Part shown: positions 47,228 to 57,733 of the stretch, piece after piece | Numbering within the stretch: the first letter of the stretch is position 1 | Layout: the number at the start of each line of letters is the position of its first letter | Source of the DNA: Prosapia bicincta | Taxonomy: Eukaryota > Arthropoda > Insecta > Hemiptera > Cercopidae | DNA: 64,000 nucleotides | NCBI GenBank assembly: GCA_036971475.1 | Contig: JBAIZL010000002.1 | Span: 171,709,024-171,773,023 of the forward strand | Direction: 5' to 3' | Notes under the pieces: model-generated | Told to the model about the DNA's origin: nothing | The model's database searches: none | The model's input: the letters and a program-made list of their open reading frames with translations, nothing else | Made by a program: the position numbers and the translations under genes

Positions 47228-47690
47228 GCAATAATTTTGGTAAAAATATAGTCATAATGACGTTAATTTAAAAAAAATTTTTGTTTTCAAATTACTCGTT
47301 TTAATGAATAAAACATGAATATTAACTTTTTTTCTGTGGAAAATACGGAAGTTACTTTTTCACATTTTAAATGTTAGGTTGTAATGGCATGTAAAGTCTT
47401 GTTGATATTGTTAAAATTTTTTTTTTCATTTTTAATTACTCATTTCAATGTATAGAACACTAATATTAACTTTTTACGCAGAAAATACAAAAAGTTAATT
47501 TTTTTTGCAAATTTTTAATGTGTTTTGTAGCTAACATTTACAATGTGAAAAAAGTAACTTTTCGTATTTTCCCGCGGAGAAAAGTTGATATTCGAGTTCT
47601 ACACATTAAAATGAGTAATTTAAAAACAAAAAAAAAAATTTTTTTATCCAACGTCATCAAGACTATATTTTTACCATAATTTGTTTAACA
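47228..47690. repeat. Foldback-type inverted repeat in Sur intron
   Basis: The left arm (about 47230-47390: 'ggtaaaaatatagtcataat', 'caaattactcgttttaatg', 'ttttcacattttaaatgtta') is matched inverted at about 47535-47690. A third partial copy lies in the middle (about 47400-47500). There is no coding content; it is probably a foldback MITE. Confidence 0.65.
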
Positions 47691-48040
47691 ATACATCAGA
47701 CTATCCAAGACGAGATACTAAATGACCAGTTTATATAGAGTACTTCTTTCAAAATTACTCTTAATTACTTACAAATTATTTATTGCAAATTTACAAATTA
47801 CTTTCACACTTTCCCATTCTGACTACTCAAACGGCAAGGAGTCTTGGTAAATGACACTTGCCTATAAGAAATAAATATTAAAATAACTCCCAACATTGAA
47901 AAATAAGTTGCATAATATATCCAGAAAGAGAACAGTTAAGTACTAATCCAAATTAATACAAACTACAACGGTTCGAAAATCAAGAAGATCGGGTAATCAA
48001 AAAGATTCTAAATATCCCAATATATTGATCTGAGCTGTAA

Positions 48041-49100
48041 GACAGTAATACATTGATGTAGTGCCTGTATGCTTACTGTAGCTAATGATGTAATGTCCTG
48101 TGTACACTGCCTCTGGTTTTTGGGATGGTGTTCAGTTCATAGTCTTTCCTCTGAAAATATCCTTGGCCAATAAAGGACAGCAACACACTTTCTTCTTCCT
48201 TCCTGCATGCAAGACAGTAATAAATTGATGTAGTGCTTATATGCTTACTGTAGCTGATGATGCAATGTCCTGTGTACACTGCCTCTGGCTTTTCGGAATA
48301 GTATCCAGTTCATAGTCTTTCCTCTGAAAATATCCTTGGCCAATAAAGGACAGCAACACAGTTTCTTCTTCCTCCCTGCATGCAAGACAGTAATACATTA
48401 ATTTAGTTCCTGTATGCTTACTGTAGCTGATGGTGCAATGTCCTGTATACACTGCCTCTGGCTTTTCGGAATGGTGTCTAGTTCATGGTCTTTCCTCTGA
48501 GTATATTCTTGGCCAGTCAAGGACAGCAACACAGTTTCTTCTTCCTCCTTGCATGCAAGACAGATGCAAGTGTTTGCCAAGTTAAAATGGTGCAGGTAAT
48601 GCTGTCACTAGATTCCCTATCCTTGCTCTCTTGGCAAATCTGGTGACTCTTCAGGTAAAGAGAAGGATCTGTTGTTTTCTGCAACCAATGTAAGGTTTGA
48701 TCTTTAATTGCATTATTTCAGTGGTCCACCTCTCTGCAGTAATTACATAATCCACCCTTGCCCTACAATGTGTGTCTGGAGTTGGAGTCTCAAACACAGT
48801 TGGTTCATTGGAGTCCTTCGTTATGCGATTTGCTACCTCATTTCCGATTACTCTGCAATTAGCGGGAACCCAGTGGAGCAGAACTTTCTTTCCCAGCATT
48901 ACTAAAGATTGAAGTATGTGCTGCATCTCATTCACATGGGAGGAGTTCTCAAGCCCATGGGAAGTAAACACCTGCAGTGTAGAACTTGAATCAGCGAGAA
49001 CTCAAATGTTTTCTTCACTCCTAAGGGTCAAACTGGTGACCAACGCTGCATTGAGAGCAAGTAGTTTAGCACCCATGCTTGACTTATTGAGGTATTAGGA
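48041..49100 (-). pseudogene. LINE relic: dead RNase H plus triplicated zinc-knuckle tail
   Basis: From right to left on the minus strand: 'MGAKLLALNAAL' (RNase H second motif, Glu changed to Lys), 'VLADSSSTLQ' (third-motif Asp kept) and 'LLHWVPANCRVIGNEVAN' (fourth motif, catalytic His changed to Asn). Then a tail with 'CLAC' followed by 'EEEETVLL' and 'QRKDYELD', the form of the C-terminal zinc knuckle of LINEs. That tail is repeated about three times with a 172 bp period (landmark at 48091, 48263, 48435). In-frame stops and lost catalytic residues show the element is dead. Confidence 0.7.
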
Positions 49101-49109
49101 GCTCATACT

Positions 49110-50210
49110 TTTATTGCAATATGGCAGCCTAAAAACTATATAATAATCATTTTAAATATCAGCGAGTGCTCATTATATTTCCAATACTAAGCTCCAAGTA
49201 ATGGCGCAGGCACAGAGGCAACACATTGTCTTGACGATTTAGTGCTGAATCGTAGTACTAACATTTACTGTAATTTAATATGATGTCATTGTAGTAGAAT
49301 ATTTTCGACATTGGAATTGTAAATTGTGTTTTTGAAACAACAAAACTGTTCTACTTATGGTGGTTTGGTCACACGACAGTTTAGATTAGTGACATTTCTT
49401 CCTTTGCAACTTAGTATGAACTACGCTTGAGATGTTGCTTTTCTATGCCAGGTACGCCGGACAAAACATTTGAACAATGGAAATCCTCTATGACAACAGC
49501 TGCAGTTTGTTATAACTGAATGCCATTGAAATCCATGTTTCTTTATATTTCCAATACTGTTTACTCTTGTAACTAATGTTAATAATAAAACAAACTTCAG
49601 TTTCTTCAGAAAAATATATGTCTATGAGTGACAAGTGACTGCTCTCAGATACAAATATTTTGCTTTAGATAAATCACAAGGAGGTCAGTGTTTTTAAACA
49701 TTTCAAGGCTGCCTGTGTTACATACTATTGTAGAAATGCCTCTCCTATCTCTGGCTAAATTTTAAGTAGAGGTAGTAGTAGTTATAAATAAAAAAGTTGA
49801 AGACATCGAAATGGAATTAAAAGCTCTATTGTCTAATATTTTTAGGATATCAAAGAGGGATTGAGAGGAAAGTAAAACAAAATCTTGTGAGAGAAAAGCT
49901 TACACTTCACTTTAGAAGAGTGAAATAAATATTTGTTCATTCTGGCCAAATAATGAGAGGACCTCCTTGAAAGCTTAAATGATATTTACCGGTCTCAAAT
50001 ATCTAAATATCTGTAATTTTAATAATTATACATATATTACACTTTTAATTGTCATAAAATGAGTTCATATTAAGTTGAATATATTTTTATGTAATTAAAA
50101 CAAAAATATTTTGGCCACTACAGTTCTGAATAATTTCAAGTGATACTCATTTGCAATTTTTCTTTAAAAATGTTATCAAAATCTAGTAATACTTCAAAGT
50201 CTATTCAAGC
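49110..50210 (-). other. Sur intron, nothing recognised
   Basis: AT-rich intron sequence between the LINE relic and the next exon, without visible repeats or recognisable frames. Confidence 0.4.
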
Positions 50211-50214
50211 TTAC

Positions 50215-50372
50215 CTTGAAGAACATCGGTAAAACTTCTGCACCATAAAGTAAACAAGACATATAGGTAAAGCAACGATAAGAAACCATGGTGTGACTAT
50301 TGAGTTAACAAGAATTGCAGAGAAACAGAGAAGCAAAAACTGCATCAGCCGTTGAATAGAAGTTGCTATTTT
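50215..50372 (-). CDS. Sur: Sur-like ABCC protein, TMD2 membrane helices
   Basis: Acceptor 'tatttcacag' and donor 'gtaagc' on the minus strand; phase 0 in, two bases out. It encodes two membrane segments: 'LLLCFSAILVNSIVTPWFLI' and 'VALPICLVYFMVQKFY', ending 'RCSSR' with the next exon. The pattern 'tPwFlivllPl...Y..vq.fYr.SSR' is typical of ABCC TMD2 and runs directly into 'ELQRLD' of the next exon, confirming order. Confidence 0.95.
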
Positions 50373-50430
50373 CTGTGAAATAAATATTTAATTACACTTT
50401 TAAAAGTACAAAAACGTTTTAAAATTAGTA

Positions 50431-51820
50431 CAGTAATACCCCGTACTAGGTGGGACCGAGCGATAACCGTGTAAGTTGAATTCGTGTAAGTAGGGTATAA
50501 TTTTACATACAATCAGATAGGGATCATGTTTAATTGGGACAAAAGACTAAAAAAAGTAATAATTTAGAAGGAGAATGGGTATTTATTCAAATTTTAAATA
50601 CATAATACAACAAATTATTATATTATATACATGCATATGGCAAAGAAGTGAGTAAAAAGAATTATTTTGGCAAAAATTACATATAGTCATAAAATCTAAA
50701 TACAATCTAGTAAATTTGTTTGAAGAATTGAAGATCTTTCTTCTCCCGCAGAATTTCCTTGTAACTCGCTAATTTTTTTGTTTTGTGGCAAAAGTATGCT
50801 CATCGTTGGAGTCTATGTTTTCCAAAACTTGCTCAATTAAACTAAAGCCTTTTGTCAAGTTTCTAACCATCATTTCATCTTCTACTTCAACTGGGTCTAA
50901 AGAATCTGCGTTTTTTAAGGTTGCTCTTACTACACATTTCTATGAACTCATAAATGAATTGTCAGCTCCTGGTTGTGTAAATCCAGCAGGCCTTCAACGT
51001 CATTATTATCACCATCCACTTCTAAATTGAGTTGTCTGGCGAAACCGACAACTTCTTTAATCACATCAGCAATTTCATCAGACGCTGGCACTGATTCCGC
51101 TTGAGATAAACACACGTTTTTCCAAACGCCATCCAACGTTTTTTTGAAAAATCTCATTCCAAGATTGCCCAATGATTCTCAAAACATCTAAAACATGGAA
51201 TTGATTATAAAAGTCTTCAACAGAGAGCTCGTTGTTCTGTCACATAGCTTCATGCAATTCCACAAATGATCTTCTTGTGTAATAAGCTTTAAATTTTTTG
51301 ATGAGTCCCTGATCGATCGGTTGAAGCAAACTAGTTGTGTTTAGGGGCTAAAATATCATTTTCATGCGTGTGTTTAAATTAGTTAAAATGGTAATAGGTT
51401 CGCCAGGTGCATTGTCAATTAATAGGAATTACTTTAAATGGAATTTGTTTAGACCGACAATAATGTTCGACTTGAAGTATGAAATGATGACCAAAACCGT
51501 CCTAAAAAAAGCTGTCACCCAAGCTTCTGATTTGACTTCCAAATCAAGGTAGGTTTAGAAATATTTTTAAAGCCCTTGGATTTTCTGAGCGATAAACTAT
51601 GAGAGGTGCCAACTTACAGTCCCCAGCTGTATTTGCGCCAACCATCACTGTCAATCGGTCTTTGGCACCCTGAAAATGTGAAAATATTTTCTCTTCATGA
51701 GCTATAAAAGTTATCTTAGGCATTTTCTTCCAGAACAGGCCAGTTTCTGCGTAACTCGGACAGCATGATATAAAACCGCATAACTTGTGAATCGTTAGAT
51801 TCATAGACGGGGTATTACTG
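50431..51820 (-). mobile_element. Tigger-like (pogo) DNA transposon, internally deleted and decayed
   Basis: Perfect 14-bp inverted repeats CAGTAATACCCCGT at both ends, flanked by TA duplications (50429-50430, 51821-51822), as expected of pogo/Tigger elements. The minus strand keeps the transposase from 'ETGLFWKKMPKITF' through 'KDRLTVMVGANTAGD' and 'YRSENPRALK'. A degraded middle follows ('DNAPG' and 'TTSLLQPiDQG' regions with stops), then the C-terminus (51172-50948: 'DGVWKNVCL', 'NQELT'). The N-terminal helix-turn-helix half is absent: the left of the gene joins the TIR region almost directly. It cannot be active by itself. Confidence 0.9.
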
Positions 51821-52048
51821 TACTTATTCTTATACTGTATGAGAACTATTTCTAGGCAAGTTACAAATCTAGCAGATGATAGGACATATCTTCCACCATA
51901 ATGTATTCGTACAACATTAATGTAAGTGCTAATTTTAGAAAAGAATTTAATAACTGAAGTTCAAAGTATAAAAGCAAATGCAGCAAAATCTGCTCAATAA
52001 TATGGTAATATAGGACCAAAGTTCAGCCAAATTATGGGTTGGTTAACC

Positions 52049-52139
52049 CTAGGACTAAGACAAACTGCAAATTATACCCATTTTCATATGATTTTAGTGG
52101 TAAGGTTGTGATTTATTTGCGGTTTTAATGGTTGATTAA

Positions 52140-52218
<79 letters not shown>

Positions 52219-52566
52219 TATTGTAGTTTTCACAAATCAATATTTTGTTAACAGAAATCAATAGCCTACAGCGGGATTCTTTTTCACAAATAAAAACATA
52301 TTATATCTTATGCTTTACATCACTGGTTATGTGTAAGTTATTTGCTGTTGTGATAATAACCTAAAATCAGTGACCCTTGTTTGGCTAAAAACATGAAGAT
52401 ATTAAAGAAAGGATGTTTTATTTTGCCTAGGACTAAGGCAAACTGCAAATTATACCCAATTTCATATGACTTTAGTGGTAAGGTTGTAATGGTTGATTTG
52501 CGGTTTTAATGGTTGATTAACCTATATATATATATATATATTTATATATGTGTGTGTGTGTGTGTA
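52049..52566. repeat. Tandem duplication ending in (AT)n(GT)n microsatellites
   Basis: About 100 bp beginning 'aggactaagacaaactgcaa' (52053) is repeated near 52430 with few changes. Each copy runs into 'ttgattaacctatatatat' and an (AT)n(GT)n tract (52144-52220, 52523-52565). The repeat distance is about 380 bp, so this is a segmental duplication. Confidence 0.85.
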
Positions 52567-52675
52567 TTATTGTTATGTGTGTTATAGTGTTATGTGTGTG
52601 TTATTTTAAATGATGAAGAAATTGGTTTTAATAATTTGGACCAACTGCGGTGTAATTTTTAATTACAAAAACTTG

Positions 52676-52850
52676 TTATTTATGTCCTGATAAGTCATGT
52701 AGTAATTTTCTCCGAAAATGATTGCTTTGCAATCAAGACGTACATCAGGACATAAATAAAAAGCCTTCTCCGGGACTAACAGCTGAACAATGCACTGACC
52801 TAGTGTGAAACGCATCTGCTGAAAAATATCAGTAAGTATTGGTTTTTTTT
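52676..52850. repeat. Short inverted repeat followed by a dispersed motif
   Basis: 'ttatttatgtcctgat' near 52678 is matched inverted by 'atcaggacataaataa' near 52744, with an inner hairpin 'tgattgctttgcaatca'. The following 'gaacaatgcactgacc' block (52785-52845) recurs near 59320-59385 in the same orientation. Family not recognised. Confidence 0.5.
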
Positions 52851-53326
52851 GCCAAGTGATACCAAAAGTAGTAATATAAATAAAACGTTTTTGTGGTTTA
52901 AGAGGTTTTACTTATTTTTGATTGGGTATGTTACTTTACAGATATATTTATCTTATAACTAGCTGTTTTAGATAGCACTTGTATTAAATAACTGCTAGTT
53001 AAGGAGAACAAGAACACACCTTTGAAAATGACTGTAACTAAGAAAATAGCCTGCACAACTTGTTCATAGATTTCCTTTCTTCATATAGGTATTTATTCTT
53101 ACGTCTATTGTATACACGTACATAAAAATATCTAAATTATGGATAGTCATTGGATATTCAAATACAATCCTCAACAAGAATGAAATTATTTAATATCTCT
53201 AACAACGAATTTATTTTAAAGTTTATAGTTCGAATTTAATTAAATATTATTGTAAATTAACTATTTATATTAAATTTATGACCACTGCTAAGTTATATTT
53301 AACCAATGCATAGCACTTTGACCTAC

Positions 53327-53548
53327 CTTGTCAATAACACCAAGATCTGTAGAAAATCTGTTCATTATACGACCTAGTGGTGTTGTTTCAAAAAATCTTA
53401 CAGGGCACTGAAGCAGGCCAAGTAACATAGCATCATGCAGGCGCTCCCTTCCTTTGGCTCCACAGTATTGACCCAACCCATTACTCAGCAATGATAAGAG
53501 AATTGAAGAAACTGAAAGTCCTCCATAGATGCTTAAGTATTTTAATGT
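53327..53548 (-). CDS. Sur: Sur-like ABCC protein, TMD2 exon with the intracellular loop
   Basis: Acceptor 'cttttttttag' and donor 'gtaggt' on the minus strand; phase 0 at both ends (74 codons). It reads 'TLKYLSIYGGLSVSSILLSL' (membrane helix), 'RERLHDAMLLGLLQCPVRFF' and 'TTPLGRIMNRFSTDL', ending 'VIDK'. 'LH..ll..il..Pm.FFdtTPlGRIlNRFs.D...iD' is the ABCC TMD2 signature. The intron before it (53549-58576) carries the nested hAT/LINE insertion. Confidence 0.96.
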
Positions 53549-54452
53549 CTAAAAAAAAGTTTCTTCATGTTAACAAAATTTATCTTGACCTATATTAAAT
53601 ATGAGAAAAAGGTTGTGTAAAATTTGTTAAATTTAAAATTTTGTATTTTAATATCATAGATTTTGTTGTTCTTTAATTCAAACTTTATAATATTACTATT
53701 TCACTGAACTTACAATGAAAGTAATGTTTTTTAAATAACTAAGATCAGACTTTTCAACAGCTTTTGGCACATTTGAATAATCAATCATCAATACAAGTTT
53801 GTTTCAATGAAAGAGTTATTAATGGGATGTATTGCAACAAATGAAGGAATTAATTATCAACTGATTATCAAATTGCCATACAAATAAAGTGCAGAAATAA
53901 ATTTAAAAACAAACAACAATCTATGACTTGGAAATAAACAATCAAGTTTATTGCCATTTGTTATCAAACAATTATTTGTGCATCTTTAAACAGTAACTAA
54001 TGGAACAACATTTCTACTTATAAATTAAATAAATTATTCTTGTTGATTTTGATAACCATGATGTTCAGCAAAACATTTACATTTAATCTTAATAAATTAT
54101 CGACTTGACAAACTTATTTAGGTAACTTTAAAATTTTCCTGATATATAGGGTTTTCCTCATTAAGTTACAGGGGCGCACCCAGGATTTTGTCAGGGGGTC
54201 AAAACTACAACGGGGCCGGGGAAGATAAACAGTCATAGAGGTCAAGGATTATTGTTATGATTATACAAATGGAAGTTAAATAACTGTTAAATCATTAAAC
54301 AATCGCCTAATTTTAATATTTCCCCATAATTATCAATTATCAAGTAACTTGAACGCTTATTTTATTTCAGCTTAAGGTGCCAACTCAAAAACTGCATATT
54401 TTACCGCAAAGTGAAATGTTAAGATTTTTTTTAAGATTAATGATACATTTAA

Positions 54453-57357
54453 CTCCAACAAAAAAATGAATACATGGTGGTGCAAAGAAATTGAAACTCT
54501 TCGGAAAGACCGCATCATGGCCAGGAAAAAATGGAAAAAATTAAAATCTTCAGACAGCCGGGTAACATATAATAGATGCAACGCCCTTCTTCGGAAAGCA
54601 ATCATTTCAGCAAAAAGAAGATCATGGAGGAGCTTCGTTGGATCCATGAATGTAAATACACCGTCCAGTACAGTCTGGAAGCGATTTAGAGCAATAAATG
54701 GCGAATCCTTGCGGAAGGTTGCTGCAATCACGAATACGGGCGGCGAGTTGTTGACTGATGATGTCCAGAAGGCTGAGGAGTTCAAGAGATTCTATTCTGC
54801 AAGGTCTGGGCGCAAAATCCCTTGGCCGAAGCGCCTCACTCCACACGAGCAAATGTTAACGTGCCGGTCAGATCTTCTATGTTACTGTGATGACCTGGAT
54901 GACAAGGCCATCCTCATGTCAGAATTGGAGTACTGCTTAGCCGACTTGAAAAGCGCAGCTCCAGGAGATGACAACATCCATAATGAAATGTTAACTCACT
55001 GCTCGGGAAGGATGAAAGAGCTAATGTTAAGCACATTCAACTCCATTTGGGATTCGGGCGAGATCCCTCAGAATTGGAGGACTAGCAAAGTCATACCGCT
55101 TCCTAAGCCAGGGAAAGATAAATCGAGGATTGCTTCGTATCGTCCAATAGCTCTAACATCGTGCCTAGGCAAACTAATGGAACGCATTGTTTGTAAGAGG
55201 TTGTCATGGAGATTGGAATCTGGGAACATGCTGGCTGATACACAATTCGGCTTTCGACGTCACAGGAGCACCACAGATGCGTTACTATACTTCACGAGTG
55301 AAATATACAAAGGTTTCGAACGCAAGCATTGCACTGTAGCGGTGATGGTGGACTTTGAAGCTGCATTTGATAAAATCCCCCACAAATCCATTGTACTTCA
55401 ATGCATGAAGCTCGGCATTAAGGGTAAAATGCTTAAATTCATAAAAAACTTTTTGTGTGACCGGCTTGTGGTAGTCTCAGTCAACGGGGCAGATTCCTCG
55501 TCGTTTCGCATGGAGAACGGAATTCCTCAGGGCGGAATAATTTGCCCGTTACTATTCAATATAGCATTGCATGACATGGCCAAGGATTTCCCCAGGGAGG
55601 TTCGCAGCATGACCTTCGCGGACGACGAGACCATTTGGGTGACGTCTTCCGACGGGGTGGAGGCTTCCCTCAGGATGCAAGAGGCTCTAGATGCACTGTC
55701 AAATTGGTGCTCCAAATGGTCGCTCTCAATATCAGTGGATAAAACCGAGTGCACGTTATTCACCAGGCGCAACAATCAAGCCACCTTCATCCCCGAGCTA
55801 ACTATCAACGGAAAGGCACTGAGATTTAACAAAAACCCAAAATTACTGGGAGTTGTTATGGACCCTAAACTTCGCTGGGGTAGTCACGTGAACTATGTCA
55901 CAGAGAGCTGCTCTTCGAGACTCAATGCTCTAAAAGCGGTTGCAAGTCGTAACTGGGGAGCCGATACGCCAACCTTGAGAATGTTCTACCAAAGTTACAT
56001 AAGATCTAAAACAACGTACGCCTGCGAAGTCTGGGGATCTGCTGCAAAAACGCATCTAAAGAAGATCGAAGCGATCCAAGCGGCCGCCATTCGACTATGT
56101 TTGGGATGTACAAGAACGACTCCTGTGGCAGCCATGGAGACGGAGCTGGATATAGAACCCATTCCTGTCTTTATAGACAGTCAAATATGGTCGAAGTTTC
56201 TAACTACAGCTGCTAGAGGCTCAAGTTACCCTCTGCGTGTTATACTCAATACAAAGTGCCGTGTAAAACAATCTTTCTGCCACAAAATCAACTCACTGAT
56301 GGAATTGATGCCGGGATACACCACCCCTGAACAAATCCCCACGTTCTATGAGGAACCTCCAAATGACTGGCCTGAAATGATTATAAATCTGCAACTACCT
56401 CACGGCGGAAACAAGGGAGACCACAGAGAAGTGCTGAAAGCGGAGACTCTTGAAATGATTCGAACCCAGTACGATGGATACATAAAAATTTTTACCGACG
56501 GATCCCTGGATAAAGAACTAGGCATTTCTGGAGCAGGGTACTACAACGAGTCGAATGGAGATAGATTTTTCATCCCAGCGAACTCCAGCTCAAGTATGGA
56601 TGCAGAGCTGCTCGGTATTAACGCCGCATTGTCGAGCTGTCTGGGGATGATGGCCAAGTCAAAGATATGCATCCTTTCGGACTCTAAGTCAGCTCTACAG
56701 TCGCTGGCTCATCCCTCCACTGGACCATATTCATTCCGTATAGCAGAAATCAGGAGGTTGATAAAAAAGATCAATTGTGACGGAAACGAAGTCTGCCTTC
56801 AATGGATCCCTGCCCATGTTGGCATTCCGGGCAACGAGGAAGCGGATGCAATAGCAAAACAAGCTTCTAGAATGAAGCCCACAAATAAGGAGCAGCACTC
56901 CCTACTGCACTGTAAAAATGCCGGGAAAAAGTACTTTAGAGACGCCTGGGCTGCCCGGTGGGAAGCTGAAGCGACTGGACGACACCTGTTCCATTTGCAA
57001 AACAAACTTGCGTCGGCCGACAATTACAGAGACATCAAACGTCAAGTCGCGACATTTGCGGCAAGAGCCAGGACGGGACATCTGGTCACGGAGGCTTATT
57101 TATACCGGTTTAACCTTGCTGAATCACCTTTGTGCGCTCTTTGTGATGAGGAGCAAGACGAAACCATCGAGCACATTCTTCGGGATTGCACTTACCCCAT
57201 CCCGGCGAGGGACCACATGAGGGTTGAACTGGAGAAGTGGCAGGACTTCCTCCTGAACAGAGGGCTGTGGAGTTTGGCGTTCCGAATATATAGTGGACAT
57301 CGGGCTATCGGCTACACCTAGAGCTGGACGCCTGGACTAAGAAGTACAAGTACAAGT
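54453..57357 (+). mobile_element. 5'-truncated LINE (RT + RNase H), nested in the hAT element
   Basis: Flanked by a perfect 13-bp direct repeat, ATGATACATTTAA (54440-54452 and 57358-57370), the target-site duplication of a LINE insertion. The 5' end is cut just upstream of the 'WW' motif, so ORF1 and the endonuclease are missing. The 3' end has no poly(A) but ends in short 'tacaag' repeats, as in LINEs that use simple-repeat tails (I/R1-type groups). It is transcribed opposite to Sur. Confidence 0.92.
54466..57321 (+). CDS. LINE ORF2 remnant: reverse transcriptase, RNase H, zinc knuckle
   Basis: 951 uninterrupted codons. The linker 'TWWCKEIETLRKDRI' follows a lost endonuclease. RT: 'KVIPLPKPGKD' then 'SYRPIALTSCLGKLMERI' (about residues 222-240), 'VDFEAAFDKIPH' (Asp about 296), 'GIPQGGIICPLLFNI', and the FADD box (about 383), all catalytic Asp kept. 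RNase H: 'FTDGS' (Asp about 678), 'MDAELLGINAA' (Glu about 714), 'ILSDSKSALQSL' (Asp about 739), 'WIPAHVGIPGNEEAD' (His about 784), all kept. C-terminal knuckle 'CALCDEEQDETIEHILRDC' (about 890) is intact CCHC. Presence of RNase H points to the I/R1/LOA side of LINEs. The first Met is only where the truncation left one. The intact frame implies a young insertion. Confidence 0.93.
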   Translation: MNTWWCKEIETLRKDRIMARKKWKKLKSSDSRVTYNRCNALLRKAIISAKRRSWRSFVGSMNVNTPSSTVWKRFRAINGESLRKVAAITNTGGELLTDDVQKAEEFKRFYSARSGRKIPWPKRLTPHEQMLTCRSDLLCYCDDLDDKAILMSELEYCLADLKSAAPGDDNIHNEMLTHCSGRMKELMLSTFNSIWDSGEIPQNWRTSKVIPLPKPGKDKSRIASYRPIALTSCLGKLMERIVCKRLSWRLESGNMLADTQFGFRRHRSTTDALLYFTSEIYKGFERKHCTVAVMVDFEAAFDKIPHKSIVLQCMKLGIKGKMLKFIKNFLCDRLVVVSVNGADSSSFRMENGIPQGGIICPLLFNIALHDMAKDFPREVRSMTFADDETIWVTSSDGVEASLRMQEALDALSNWCSKWSLSISVDKTECTLFTRRNNQATFIPELTINGKALRFNKNPKLLGVVMDPKLRWGSHVNYVTESCSSRLNALKAVASRNWGADTPTLRMFYQSYIRSKTTYACEVWGSAAKTHLKKIEAIQAAAIRLCLGCTRTTPVAAMETELDIEPIPVFIDSQIWSKFLTTAARGSSYPLRVILNTKCRVKQSFCHKINSLMELMPGYTTPEQIPTFYEEPPNDWPEMIINLQLPHGGNKGDHREVLKAETLEMIRTQYDGYIKIFTDGSLDKELGISGAGYYNESNGDRFFIPANSSSSMDAELLGINAALSSCLGMMAKSKICILSDSKSALQSLAHPSTGPYSFRIAEIRRLIKKINCDGNEVCLQWIPAHVGIPGNEEADAIAKQASRMKPTNKEQHSLLHCKNAGKKYFRDAWAARWEAEATGRHLFHLQNKLASADNYRDIKRQVATFAARARTGHLVTEAYLYRFNLAESPLCALCDEEQDETIEHILRDCTYPIPARDHMRVELEKWQDFLLNRGLWSLAFRIYSGHRAIGYT

Positions 57358-57733
57358 ATGATACATTTAAAAATTGCTTAACATTAAAATGCTACTTAAA
57401 GCCTAATAAGGCTCTTAAAACAGGATACATGAGACACAAATAAAAGTAATAAAAACATGTGTTTTATCCAACGGCGCGTTTAGAATAAATATAGGCCCTT
57501 CAAATTTACAGCCCGCTCAGTAGAGGAAATACTGACTCAGAGAATTCAATTTACAAGTAGAATATTATTTTCTACTATTATTTTGTCGTTCGTATTACCC
57601 TACACCTAAATTTCAGTTAAACATATAATATTTTTCTTGTCAATAAAATTTATTTATAAATTTTCATTTTTTTTTATGCTAGGGGGGGCTGGGCCCCTTT
57701 GGCCCCTCCCTTGGGTGTGCCACTGTTAAGTTA

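Larger units (their letters stand above)
54169..57725. mobile_element. hAT-type non-autonomous element, split by a nested LINE
   Basis: TTAAGTTA occurs directly on both sides (54161-54168 and 57726-57733), an 8-bp hAT-type target duplication. The ends are inverted repeats: CAGGGGCGCACCCAGG on the left and, read inward, CAGTGGCACACCCAAGG on the right. Without the nested LINE the element would be about 640 bp and has no transposase, hence a MITE-like hAT copy in a Sur intron. Confidence 0.9.

Noticed and set aside
54372..54785. 137-residue minus ORF and others opposite the LINE
   Set aside because: Antisense shadows of the 951-codon LINE frame.
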